A DNA stretch of 64,000 bases from CANDOC01 sp965261725 (GTDB lineage Bacteria; Pseudomonadota; Gammaproteobacteria; Pseudomonadales; Endozoicomonadaceae): assembly GCA_965261725.1 (NCBI GenBank), contig CBDHDU010000012.1:248001-312000 (forward strand), in the 5' to 3' direction. The position numbers were made by a program, and so were the translations under genes. This document shows positions 56,198 to 64,000 of this stretch, one piece after another. Under the pieces are notes generated by a model that worked only from the letters and a program-made list of their open reading frames with translations, was not told where the DNA came from and made no database searches. Each line of letters opens with the position of its first letter. Within the stretch, counting starts at the first letter, position 1.

Positions 56198-58147
56198 TTA
56201 CTTGCGATCTTCCTTAACTTCTTCGAACTCAGCGTCAACAGCGTCAGCACCGGCGTGAGAAGTTTCTTCCTGCTTGGCACCGGCACCTGCGCCACCAGCA
56301 GCACCCATGTCCGGACCCGCCTGCTGAGCCTGTTCAGCGTACAGCTTCTGTGCCAGAGTTGCGGAAGCGTCAGACAGTACTTTAGTCTTGGCTTCGATAT
56401 CGTCCTTGTTGTCGCCCTTCAGTGCTTCTTCCAGCTCTTTAGCAGCGGACTCAATCGCATTCTTCTCTTCTTCAGTCGCCTTGTCACCGGCTTCTTCCAG
56501 AGTTTTGCGAGTAGCGTGAACCAGACTGTCACCGGTGTTACGGGCAGTTGCCAGTTCTTCAAACTTGCGATCTTCCTCAGCGTTAGCTTCGGCGTCTTTC
56601 ACCATTTGATCGATTTCATCATCGCTCAGACCGGAAGAAGCCTGAATCTTGATGGACTGCTCTTTACCAGTCGCCTTGTCTTTGGCAGATACGTGCAGGA
56701 TACCGTTGGCATCGATGTCGAAGCTGACTTCGATCTGTGGCATGCCACGTGGAGACGGTGGAATGTCAGTCAGGTTGAACTGACCCAGAGACTTGTTGTT
56801 CATCGCCTGCTTGCGCTCACCCTGCAGCACGTGAATGGTCACGGCATTCTGGTTGTCTTCAGCAGTAGAAAACACCTGGGACTTCTTGGTCGGGATAGTG
56901 GTGTTCTTTTCGATCAGCGGAGTCATCACACCGCCCATGGTTTCGATACCCAGCGTCAGCGGGCTAACGTCCAGCAGCAGTACGTCGGTCTTGTCACCGG
57001 ACAGTACGCCACCCTGCAGCGCAGCACCCATGGCTACCGCTTCGTCAGGGTTTACGTCACGACGGGCTTCCTTACCGAAGAACTCAGCAACCTTCTGCTG
57101 AACCATTGGCATACGGGTCTGACCACCCACCAGAATCACTTCGTCGATATCAGAGAAGTCCAGATCAGCATCTTTCAGTGCAGTGCGGCAAGGTTCGATA
57201 GAACGCAGAACCAAGTCTTCAACCAGCGCTTCCAGCTTGGCACGGGTTACTTTAACGTTCAGGTGCTTAGGACCGGTTGCATCTGCAGTGATGTACGGCA
57301 GGTTAACGTCGGTCTGCTGAGCAGAAGACAGTTCGATCTTGGCTTTTTCAGCCGCTTCTTTCAGACGCTGCATCGTCAGTGCATCACCTTTCAGGTCGAT
57401 GCCCTGGTCTTTCTTGAATTCGTCGGCGAGGTAATCGATCATGCGCATGTCGAAGTCTTCACCACCCAGGAAGGTGTCACCGTTGGTGGACAGCACTTCA
57501 AACTGGTGCTCGCCGTCAACGTCAGCAATTTCGATAATGGAGATATCGAAGGTACCACCACCCAGGTCGTATACGGCAACAGTCTGATCACCGGCTTTTT
57601 TGTCAACACCGTAAGCCAGTGCCGCTGCAGTCGGCTCGTTGATGATACGCTTAACGTCCAGACCGGCGATGCGGCCAGCATCTTTGGTCGCCTGACGCTG
57701 GGAGTCGTTGAAGTAAGCCGGTACGGTTACAACCGCTTCGGTCACTTCTTCGCCGAGGTAGTCTTCGGCGGTTTTCTTCATTTTCTTCAGGATTTCAGCA
57801 GAGATTTGCTGAGGGGCTTTTTTGTCACCCTTGGCTTCAACCCAGGCATCGCCATTGTCAGCTTTCAGAATTTTGTAAGGCACCATTTCGATGTCTTTCT
57901 GAACTTCGGCATCTTCAAAACGACGGCCGATCAGACGTTTGATCGCAAACAGGGTGTTAGCCGGGTTAGTAACGGCCTGACGCTTGGCTGGCTGACCTAC
58001 CAGAATCTCACCATCGTCGGTGTAGGCGATGATGGAAGGAGTCGTACGCGCACCTTCAGCGTTTTCAATCACCTTCATGCTCTCGCCATCCATGATGGAT
58101 ACGCAGGAGTTAGTGGTGCCCAGGTCGATACCGATGATCTTGCCCAT
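56198..58147 (-). CDS. dnaK: molecular chaperone DnaK (Hsp70)
   Basis: 649 residues from ATG 58147 (MGKIIGIDLGTTNSCV), with GGAG ten bases before; a TTG two codons upstream is less likely. The ATPase domain carries the Hsp70 signatures, including VYDLGGGTFDISIIE and VILVGGQTRMPMVQ. The linker VLLLDVSPLTLGIE leads into the substrate domain, and the tail ends in the usual acidic FEEVKEDRK. It has its own sigma-32 promoter and follows grpE. Confidence 0.98.
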   Translation of the reverse strand: MGKIIGIDLGTTNSCVSIMDGESMKVIENAEGARTTPSIIAYTDDGEILVGQPAKRQAVTNPANTLFAIKRLIGRRFEDAEVQKDIEMVPYKILKADNGDAWVEAKGDKKAPQQISAEILKKMKKTAEDYLGEEVTEAVVTVPAYFNDSQRQATKDAGRIAGLDVKRIINEPTAAALAYGVDKKAGDQTVAVYDLGGGTFDISIIEIADVDGEHQFEVLSTNGDTFLGGEDFDMRMIDYLADEFKKDQGIDLKGDALTMQRLKEAAEKAKIELSSAQQTDVNLPYITADATGPKHLNVKVTRAKLEALVEDLVLRSIEPCRTALKDADLDFSDIDEVILVGGQTRMPMVQQKVAEFFGKEARRDVNPDEAVAMGAALQGGVLSGDKTDVLLLDVSPLTLGIETMGGVMTPLIEKNTTIPTKKSQVFSTAEDNQNAVTIHVLQGERKQAMNNKSLGQFNLTDIPPSPRGMPQIEVSFDIDANGILHVSAKDKATGKEQSIKIQASSGLSDDEIDQMVKDAEANAEEDRKFEELATARNTGDSLVHATRKTLEEAGDKATEEEKNAIESAAKELEEALKGDNKDDIEAKTKVLSDASATLAQKLYAEQAQQAGPDMGAAGGAGAGAKQEETSHAGADAVDAEFEEVKEDRK

Positions 58148-58267
58148 TTTCAAATTTCTCCAGTCTTGATCTGGTGTCCGGTTTTGCCGGTCACCATTAC
58201 TGCAATCTGTTCCTGATCCGGCTCATCTCGATGATGGCCGGGGCATTTAATCTCTGTTTGCATTGCT

Positions 58268-58295
58268 ATATGGGAGCGTTTAAAACGTTTTCAAC
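58268..58295 (-). promoter_or_regulatory. sigma-32 heat-shock promoter of dnaK
   Basis: On the minus strand GTTGAA, 14 bases, TCCCATAT. It fits CTTGAA-N13-15-CCCCATNT with one mismatch in each box, about 120 bases before dnaK. Confidence 0.75.
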
Positions 58296-58330
58296 CCCGA
58301 TGAATGCAAATTGTGAATTTTTTTACTAAA

Positions 58331-58990
58331 TCAGTTGGAAACCACAACCATCGCCGGACGCACCAGACGGCCGTTCAGCAGGAAGCCTTTCTGGAATACA
58401 TTCATCACGGTATTCGGTTCCATATCCGGGTTAGGCAGCATGGACATGGCTTCATGCTTCTGTGGGTCAAATGGCTCGCCAATCGGGTTGATGGCTTCAA
58501 CACCGTGCTTCTTCAGGGAGTCCATAAACAGGTTCAGGGTCATTTCGATCCCTTCACGCATGGCCTTCACGCTTTCATCATCAGCCGGGATGGTTTCCAG
58601 CGCACGATCCAGACTGTCGACAACCGGCAGCATGTCTTTGGCAAATTTTTCAACGCTGAATTTATGGGCTTTTTCCACATCCAGCTGGGCGCGGCGACGA
58701 ACGTTCTGCATATCAGCCTGGGCTCGCAGTACCTGATCGCGAGCTTTGTCCAGTTCAGCCAGAGCAGAGGTCAGTTCTTTCTGCATGGTTTCACCAACTT
58801 CAGCTTCGCTGGTTTCTTCTGCAGCCGCTTCAGCTTTTTCTTCAGCAGCAGTTTCCTGAGTTTCAGTTTCCTGAACCGGAGCTTCTTCAGCCGGGGCTTC
58901 TGTCGCGTCTACAGCGATTTCTTCCTGAGCAACCTTTTCCTCTGGTGCTTCTTTAATACTTTCAGCCTTAACCTTCTGCTCGTCACTCAT
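58331..58990 (-). CDS. grpE: nucleotide exchange factor GrpE
   Basis: 219 residues from ATG 58990 (MSDEQKVKAES); TTG five codons upstream is also open. A long acidic, Glu/Ala-rich N-terminus precedes the coiled coil (ELDKARDQVLRAQADMQN), followed by VRRRAQLDVEKAH, FAKDMLPVVDSLDRAL and the beta domain (HEAMSMLPNPDMEPNTVMNV, LNGRLVRPAMVVVS). GrpE releases ADP from DnaK and acts as thermosensor. It lies directly behind a consensus sigma-32 promoter. Confidence 0.97.
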   Translation of the reverse strand: MSDEQKVKAESIKEAPEEKVAQEEIAVDATEAPAEEAPVQETETQETAAEEKAEAAAEETSEAEVGETMQKELTSALAELDKARDQVLRAQADMQNVRRRAQLDVEKAHKFSVEKFAKDMLPVVDSLDRALETIPADDESVKAMREGIEMTLNLFMDSLKKHGVEAINPIGEPFDPQKHEAMSMLPNPDMEPNTVMNVFQKGFLLNGRLVRPAMVVVSN

Positions 58991-59070
58991 TCCTGCTTCT
59001 CCCAAAAACCGGTTGTCATAACAGCTTGTGATATTCGTTATCCAAGCTGTTAAAAATTAACTGAAGCGAT

Positions 59071-59098
59071 ATATGGGGATGGGAGCAAAAGATTCAAG
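59071..59098 (-). promoter_or_regulatory. sigma-32 heat-shock promoter of grpE
   Basis: On the minus strand CTTGAA, 14 bases, CCCCATAT: a perfect match in both boxes. It is about 80 bases before the grpE start. Confidence 0.9.
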
Positions 59099-59124
59099 GA
59101 TTACTACAAAATTTTAATTCTCAA

Positions 59125-60273
59125 TTAGTTTGTCTCCATCCCAAAAAAGTTAAAGCCGGTTGGGTTTTGCTGAAAATACCCTGATTGGCTAGACATCAAT
59201 TTCTTGGAGGATCGCCTTCTAACCAGTTTTCGTAAGCTTTCCGAATCCTGAGACTGCGAAAGAGTACGCTCCCTCCTGCGCTGAAACTCATCCTTTTCAC
59301 AAACCCTTAGTTGATAATGGAGCCGAGATCCATTGCACTCAATTTCGAACTCTATTGTTTGTCCTGTAGAGAAGTATGTGTGGTCTGAGCATGCGGACCA
59401 AAAGGTTAAAATATGACCATTCTGACTATATTTTACAACTCTGCACTGCGTCGGAATGGTTTCATTCTCCAGATCCCCTTCCCGCTCTAATACCAGCTCT
59501 CTATTTGCAGTTGAATCATGAGCTTTGCAAGCCAGTACTGAAGCATTTTCAGTGAAAACTACAGACATGGTTGATAAAACTGCATCTCCACCCGATAGCA
59601 GTACACTCTTCTGCCTGCCAAGAGGAAAGTGTTCTATACAGCCTCCAGAAAACTTTTCTATCAACCCGGAAACATCTACTTTCTTTTTTTGATTTATAAC
59701 GAATCCTGAGGTGCCGGACTTCTCAAGATAAAAAAACTGACATGAATGCTTTAGCTCCAGTGACGCCTCCTGATTATCCTCCATTGCGCTGTCAGCAGAA
59801 GCATGAGTAGTAACTTTAAGTCGCTGGCAACCCAACGAAACATCTATGACTGTATTCTTTCCGTTCCAATAAACGGATTCGGAATAAATATAAGGATACT
59901 CCCTCACGTCTGAAGACAATCGGTCAAAACCCGGTATAGGTACGTTAATTGTTGTTTCCATAAGTATCTGATGAAATTTTGTATCTGCCAGAGAAGCCTC
60001 TCCCCCCAATTCTTCAACTTGCTCCTTAGGTGCAAGAAGTACTGTGCCGTCATCCTCTACATCCCCAGTGAAGAAATAGTCACCAAACAAACACCTCTGA
60101 ACGGCATGTCCAGCCGACTGCCACTTCCCTTCACGAACTTTATATGTAACATCATAAATCGCCGAATTGGTCGCGTGCCCGATCGGCATCAGCACACAAA
60201 CAACGATTACCACACAAATGCGTAAAAGATTATCTTTCAAGGCAGACACTCCACATGTTTGATTCTTGTTCAT
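59125..60273 (-). CDS. uncharacterised cysteine-rich exported protein
   Basis: Not recognised. 382 residues from ATG 60273. The N-terminus has a signal-like helix (LLRICVVIVVCVLMPIGHA). The mature part contains about nine cysteines spread along its length (RCLFGDYF, GCQRLKV, HSCQFF, GGCIEHF, LACKAH, TQCRVV, SACSDH, IECNGS, RVCEKD), suggesting disulfides and a secreted beta-rich fold. The C-terminus turns basic and Ser/Arg-rich (LRKLVRRRSSKKLM). A frame extension to 60378 lacks a ribosome site and would add a second hydrophobic segment. It lies divergent to fdsG and just upstream of the grpE promoter. A host-directed role is possible but unsupported. Confidence 0.65.
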   Translation of the reverse strand: MNKNQTCGVSALKDNLLRICVVIVVCVLMPIGHATNSAIYDVTYKVREGKWQSAGHAVQRCLFGDYFFTGDVEDDGTVLLAPKEQVEELGGEASLADTKFHQILMETTINVPIPGFDRLSSDVREYPYIYSESVYWNGKNTVIDVSLGCQRLKVTTHASADSAMEDNQEASLELKHSCQFFYLEKSGTSGFVINQKKKVDVSGLIEKFSGGCIEHFPLGRQKSVLLSGGDAVLSTMSVVFTENASVLACKAHDSTANRELVLEREGDLENETIPTQCRVVKYSQNGHILTFWSACSDHTYFSTGQTIEFEIECNGSRLHYQLRVCEKDEFQRRRERTLSQSQDSESLRKLVRRRSSKKLMSSQSGYFQQNPTGFNFFGMETN

Positions 60274-60364
60274 CGAAAGCCTGTTCAAGTGCCTGTAAAT
60301 ATAATGCCTACTACAGGCTACGCTAGGAGCTGTTGAAACGCTCAAAAAATAAACAGCCAAAACA

Positions 60365-61015
60365 GTGCGTATTTTCAAAACGAAGAAGAAAACTTTATTG
60401 ACCTACGCCACAGCAACCGACACCAGAAACCTCATAAGCTCTCAGCCTTGCATACCCCCCTATCAAATCGCGATAACAGCACCCCATGCTGTTAACGAAA
60501 ACAAAAGCACAGAGGAGTCCGGCCAGAACATAACAGAAAAACCTGCAATTCTGATAAGCGATATTCAGAGCATTCTGGAAAAGCTGCAGGACAAGCCCGG
60601 CGCACTGCTACCTATTCTCCACGCCATACAAGATCATTATGGTTTTATTCCCGATGTTTCCGTGCCGATGATCGCAGATGCACTGAACATCTCTAAAGCC
60701 GATGTTCACGGCGTTATTACCTTTTACCACTTTTTCCGGGATACCCGGGGTGGCAAAACCACATTGCATGTCTGCCGCGCAGAAGCCTGCCAGGCAAATG
60801 GCTCACGGGAGCTGGAAGCGCATATCAAAAACAAGCTGGGTATCGATTACCACCAAACCACCCAGGACGGCGCTGTTTCTCTTGAACCGGTTTACTGCTT
60901 GGGCAACTGCACCTGTGGCTCGAACCTCAGAACCGGCGATGATATTCATGCCCGTATGACGCCTGAACGCGTCGACGAGCTATTGTCTGAGCTGGCTACG
61001 GAGCTCACAGCATGA
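60365..61015 (+). CDS. fdsG: NAD-dependent formate dehydrogenase gamma subunit (NuoE-like)
   Basis: Up to 216 residues; the core of about 155 matches the NuoE/FdsG thioredoxin-like [2Fe-2S] family. Blocks are GALLPILHAIQDHYGFIPD, VHGVITFYHFF, and cluster ligands in CRAEACQANG and CLGNCTCGSN. With FdsB and FdsA it passes electrons from formate to NAD. The next gene starts in its stop codon (ATGA). The start is unclear: GTG 60365 gives about 65 extra residues before the domain, and no ATG is available in between. With fdsB broken, the complex is probably not functional. Confidence 0.85.
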   Translation: MRIFKTKKKTLLTYATATDTRNLISSQPCIPPYQIAITAPHAVNENKSTEESGQNITEKPAILISDIQSILEKLQDKPGALLPILHAIQDHYGFIPDVSVPMIADALNISKADVHGVITFYHFFRDTRGGKTTLHVCRAEACQANGSRELEAHIKNKLGIDYHQTTQDGAVSLEPVYCLGNCTCGSNLRTGDDIHARMTPERVDELLSELATELTA

Positions 61016-61100
61016 GCAGCATCAAGGTTTATGTCCCGACCGATACCACATCCGTATCACTTGGCGCAGACAAAGTTGCACAAGCAATTACCGAACAGGC
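61012..61100 (+). pseudogene. fdsB: fdsB, 5' fragment
   Basis: ATG 61012 overlaps the fdsG stop. About 30 codons (SSIKVYVPTDTTSVSLGADK..., AITEQA) belong to the N-terminal domain of the formate dehydrogenase beta subunit, then the ISAs1 element begins. Deleting the IS with one 10-bp duplication joins it in frame to 62603. Confidence 0.85.
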
Positions 61101-62592
61101 CAGGGCGAAACCTTGGAAGGTTCCATCGTGCTAAAGAATAAATTCCAGTACTCATCAGCATTTATTATTGGCAATAAATAGCTCAATTTTTCTATGTCGC
61201 GCCGCAATGCTACATTTATGGCTCAAAATACTGAATTTGATACAAGTCACTACCTCTTCATTTGAGAAGATATGAATAAACCTTTTTTTCGCTCTGATGC
61301 CGTTCAGCGAACCTTTTGCTCAGAGAAATGAACACTCCCTAATTAACTCAGCTCGGTACTCTTCATCGAGCCCTGCCAGCTCTATCCTGCGGTTCATGCT
61401 TTTCTTAGGGAAGCGATCACTCTGATTGTGAGCATTGAAACAACAGCGCCTAACAGTGGCTAAGTTCTTTACGGCAGTGCGCTCATGGATTTTTGACGCA
61501 TCTTCGGCAAAGCTGACATCGAGTTTCCAGTGCTGGCCATTCTCGATGCACCAATGAGCCCGAACACTCTCCAGCACGCTTTGAGCAGGCATTTCCCGAC
61601 TCATAATGTAACAATGCAACTCTGTCGTTTGTATCGAATGGATCAGTCGATCTCTCTGAATGACAGCAAACTGAGTCAGTTTTGCCCATTCATTATCAGG
61701 ATCAATCTCTGAAACGTCATTAAACACCCAGCAACGACGGTGTTCCTGACGATTACGGCTTTGCTCTTCTGTTTCTGCAAAAAAAACATTGGCATCAGTA
61801 GGCTCCGGGTCTTTCGGATGATCTTCGATGTGCTTTGTAAACACTTTCTCTATGTTTTTACAAAGCGTGGGTTGATTATTCTTGGCGCAGATTAGATAGT
61901 CTGCCTTTTTGTCCACGATCTTCTGACAGATGTCTTTCTGACAACCCATGGCGTCACTCGTTATCAGGCATCCTTCTACCACCAACATGTCCAGAATTTC
62001 TGGGATAGCAGTAATCTCATTGGATTTCCTCTCAACGGGAGTAAACCCTAATATCAGGCTGAGTTTGGCGCTGTAAGCACTGACGATATGAACCATTTTT
62101 TTACCCTTAGCGGGGCGCGATCCCCTCAGCGCCTTACCATCAATAGCTATAACGTCGTCTATATCCTGCTTATTGTTATTGTCTGGCTCGTCGTTTGCCT
62201 GATCATCAATTCTGGCAACGACATCCTGCATCCAATCAATAAAGAGCTGCATGAACGCTTTGGAGTTAATCATCATGCATACTTTCTCGATAGTGTGGTG
62301 CGAAGGCATGCCCCAGCGGTAAGGGAAGAACTGACGAAACCAAGTGAGGTTGTAGCTGCCAAAATTAGCCATGCTTTCCCACTCGTTGTAGCCACTTAAG
62401 ACGCTGGCGTAAACGATAAATAGAACTTCTGGCAGCGAGTAGGTGATGTGAATAGCGCTACGCGAATCACTTAATGTCTGGAATCTATCGGTTATAGGCG
62501 TACAAGCAGGCATCCGATTAACCTCTTTTAAGGATAGAAAGAGGATGGATCATAAATTCGTGTACGTTAGTTTTAATGAAGCTTTCGCCCTG
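61101..62592 (-). mobile_element. ISAs1-family insertion sequence, copy 2
   Basis: 1,492 bp with terminal inverted repeats starting CAGGGCGAAA and a 10-bp target duplication CCGAACAGGC (61091-61100 and 62593-62602). It interrupts fdsB. It is longer than copy 1, with about 220 non-coding bases beyond the transposase stop. Confidence 0.95.
61320..62513 (-). CDS. ISAs1-family DDE transposase
   Basis: 397 residues, complete. Catalytic residues fit VIAIDGKALRGSRPAKG, ITSDAMGCQKDI and HWCIENGQHWKLDVSFAED. An N-terminal region (MPSHHTIEKV) is family-typical, and an acidic insert (ANDEPDNNNKQDIDD) precedes the first Asp. It appears intact. Sequence similarity to the copy-1 transposase is limited to these family blocks. 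Confidence 0.94.
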   Translation of the reverse strand: MPACTPITDRFQTLSDSRSAIHITYSLPEVLFIVYASVLSGYNEWESMANFGSYNLTWFRQFFPYRWGMPSHHTIEKVCMMINSKAFMQLFIDWMQDVVARIDDQANDEPDNNNKQDIDDVIAIDGKALRGSRPAKGKKMVHIVSAYSAKLSLILGFTPVERKSNEITAIPEILDMLVVEGCLITSDAMGCQKDICQKIVDKKADYLICAKNNQPTLCKNIEKVFTKHIEDHPKDPEPTDANVFFAETEEQSRNRQEHRRCWVFNDVSEIDPDNEWAKLTQFAVIQRDRLIHSIQTTELHCYIMSREMPAQSVLESVRAHWCIENGQHWKLDVSFAEDASKIHERTAVKNLATVRRCCFNAHNQSDRFPKKSMNRRIELAGLDEEYRAELIRECSFL

Positions 62593-64000
62593 CCGAACAG
62601 GCTGACCATAACGATATTGGCGTTGAGGTTACCCGCACCAGTACCCGTGGTATGTTCTGGCTGGAACCACTGATTGAGGTTGAAACACCGGCGGGTCGTA
62701 TCGCTTATGGTCCGGTTGAACCTCAGCATATTGAGCCACTGTTTAAAGCGGGTTTTCTGGAAGGTGGAGACCACCCTTTACGACTGAGCCCCGTTAATGA
62801 GATTGCCTGGCTAAAAAACCAACAACGTCGCATGTTCCGCAGACTCGGTGAAACCCGTCCGGCATCTCTGGAAGATTATCGATAGAACGGTGGTATGAAA
62901 GGGCTGGAAAAAGCCATTAATATGGTACCGCAGGCAATTATTGATGAAGTCAAAACATCCGGTTTGCGCGGACGCGGTGGTGCCGGTTTCCCGACAGGTA
63001 TTAAATGGCAAACCGTGCTGGACTGCCCGGGCGATGAAAAATATATCGTCTGCAATGCCGATGAAGGCGACTCCGGTACTTTTGCCGACCGCCTGGTAAT
63101 GGAATGTGATCCCTACTCGCTGATCGATGATCATTGCTGGTCTCGCCGTCGGTGCAACGCAGGGCTATATCTATTTACGCTGCGAATACCCGCGTGCTCA
63201 CAAGATCCTGAATGAAGCAATTGTTACCGCCTATGCCAACAATATGCTAGGCAATAACATTCTGGGTAAAGACAAGCACTTTGATCTGGAAGTTCGCCTT
63301 ACTGCTGGCGCCTATGTCTGTGGTGAAGAAACCTCTCTGTTTGAAAGTCTGGAAGGTAAACGGGGTCATGTTCGCGCTAAACCACCACTACCCGCTATAG
63401 AAGGCCTCTTTGGCAAACCGACCATCGTTAATAACGTGCTGTCGCTTACTGCTGCCAGCGACATCCTTGCTACCAGTGGCAGTGAATATCAGGCACTGGG
63501 TGTGGGTCGTTCTACCGGTACTATGCAGTTCCAGTTGGCAGGTAATATCAAGCGCGGTGGTTTGATTGAAGCACCCTTTGGTATTTCTCTGGAAGAACTG
63601 TTTTACGATTACGGCGGCTCTGCATCTGGCCGTCCTATTCGTGCAGTACAGGTCGGTGGTCCATTAGGTTCTTATCTGACCGAAGCCCAGTTTGATACGC
63701 CGATGACCTATGAAGACTTCACCGAAATCGGTGCAGTACTCGGTCATGGCGGCATTGTCGTATTTGATGACACCGCAGATATGACTCAACAGGCACGTTT
63801 CGCCATGGAATTCTGCGCAGCAGAATCCTGCGGTAAATGTACGCCTTGCCGAATCGGCTCTACCCGTGGTGTAGAAGTTATTGACCGGATTACCAACGAC
63901 GAAAACCGGGAGCAGAATTTTGAACTGCTCAACGACCTATGCGACACCATGGACGTAGCAGCGTTGTGCGCACTGGGCGGTATGACATCGCTACCCGTCC
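62593..64000 (+). pseudogene. fdsB: fdsB, main part with amber codon and frameshift; runs off the window
   Basis: The beta subunit of NAD-dependent formate dehydrogenase (NuoF-like) binds FMN, NAD and a 4Fe-4S cluster. After the IS the frame reads TRTSTRGMFWLEPLIEVET to LEDYR, meets TAG at 62883, and resumes in the same frame as NGGMKGLEKAINM, LRGRGGAGFPTGIKWQTVLD and VCNADEGDSGTF. Near 63124 a small deletion (about five bases judged from the family pattern) shifts the frame. From 63127 it reads MIIAGLAVGATQGYIYLRCE, GAYVCGEETSLFESLEGKRG and ESCGKCTPCRIGS without a stop to the end. Three independent lesions show the gene is dead. Confidence 0.88.

Noticed and set aside
56255..58216. Very long plus-strand open frame opposite dnaK (about 650 codons); similar ones opposite infB, ftsH, nusA and pnp
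   Set aside because: Mirror frames of highly biased coding sequence. The minus-strand genes are certain, and the mirror products have no recognisable features.
62883..62885. Amber codon in fdsB as pyrrolysine or other recoding
   Set aside because: The same gene has an IS insertion and a frameshifting deletion, so a plain nonsense mutation is simpler.

Overview
The window reads as chromosome of a host-associated marine gammaproteobacterium. Two blocks follow the Pseudomonas/Oceanospirillales gene order: cca-folK-folB-tsaD / rpsU-dnaG-rpoD, and (on the minus strand) grpE-dnaK-dnaJ-x-carA-carB-greA / rlmE-ftsH-folP-glmM-tpiA-secG-tRNA-Leu-tRNA-fMet-rimP-nusA-infB-rbfA-truB-rpsO-pnp. Between these housekeeping genes lie eukaryote-like or effector-like reading frames (tandem C2H2 zinc fingers, SH3-ligand-like proline motifs, a C-terminal CaaX box), a phase-variable-looking autotransporter and five insertion sequences of four families. 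An Endozoicomonas-like symbiont is my best guess; this is inference, since no 16S gene or search is available.

Layout. 1-7.8 kb: the 3' end of galE, a ComEA-like helix-hairpin-helix protein, a type IV pilin with a textbook sigma-54 promoter, four small exported or membrane proteins, pilB standing without pilC/pilD, and cca. 7.8-14.8 kb: folK-folB-tsaD on the minus strand, then rpsU, a decayed yqeY remnant, dnaG and rpoD. 15-17.8 kb: two multi-pass membrane proteins and an M20 amidohydrolase, probably one operon. 17.8-24 kb: an autotransporter gene preceded by 15 CCCAG-type pentamers and split by a ~2.6 kb insert holding an IS91-type transposase and a zinc-finger gene. 24-40.8 kb: the conserved translation/cell-envelope block on the minus strand.

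40.9-47.5 kb: a single large gene of about 980 codons, cut by an ISAs1 element and an IS3 element, with an IS630-type element just upstream of its start and a one-base frameshift near its 5' end. Removing the ISs restores the frame at both junctions. The ancestral protein had a signal peptide, a methyltransferase-type glycine-rich loop and a C-terminal CTIL CaaX motif. 47.8-59.1 kb: yhbY, greA, carB, carA (TTG start), an unrecognised 431-residue protein where dapB often lies, dnaJ, dnaK and grpE, with sigma-32 promoters before both grpE and dnaK. 59.1-64 kb: a cysteine-rich exported protein, then fdsG and an fdsB pseudogene carrying a second ISAs1 element, an in-frame amber codon and a small frameshifting deletion.

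The strongest candidates for something undescribed are the shredded CaaX/methyltransferase-like gene, the 431-residue protein with paired SH3-ligand motifs, the zinc-finger array next to an IS91-type transposase inside an adhesin, and the CCCAG contingency repeat. All calls come from reading the sequence; no homology search was run.
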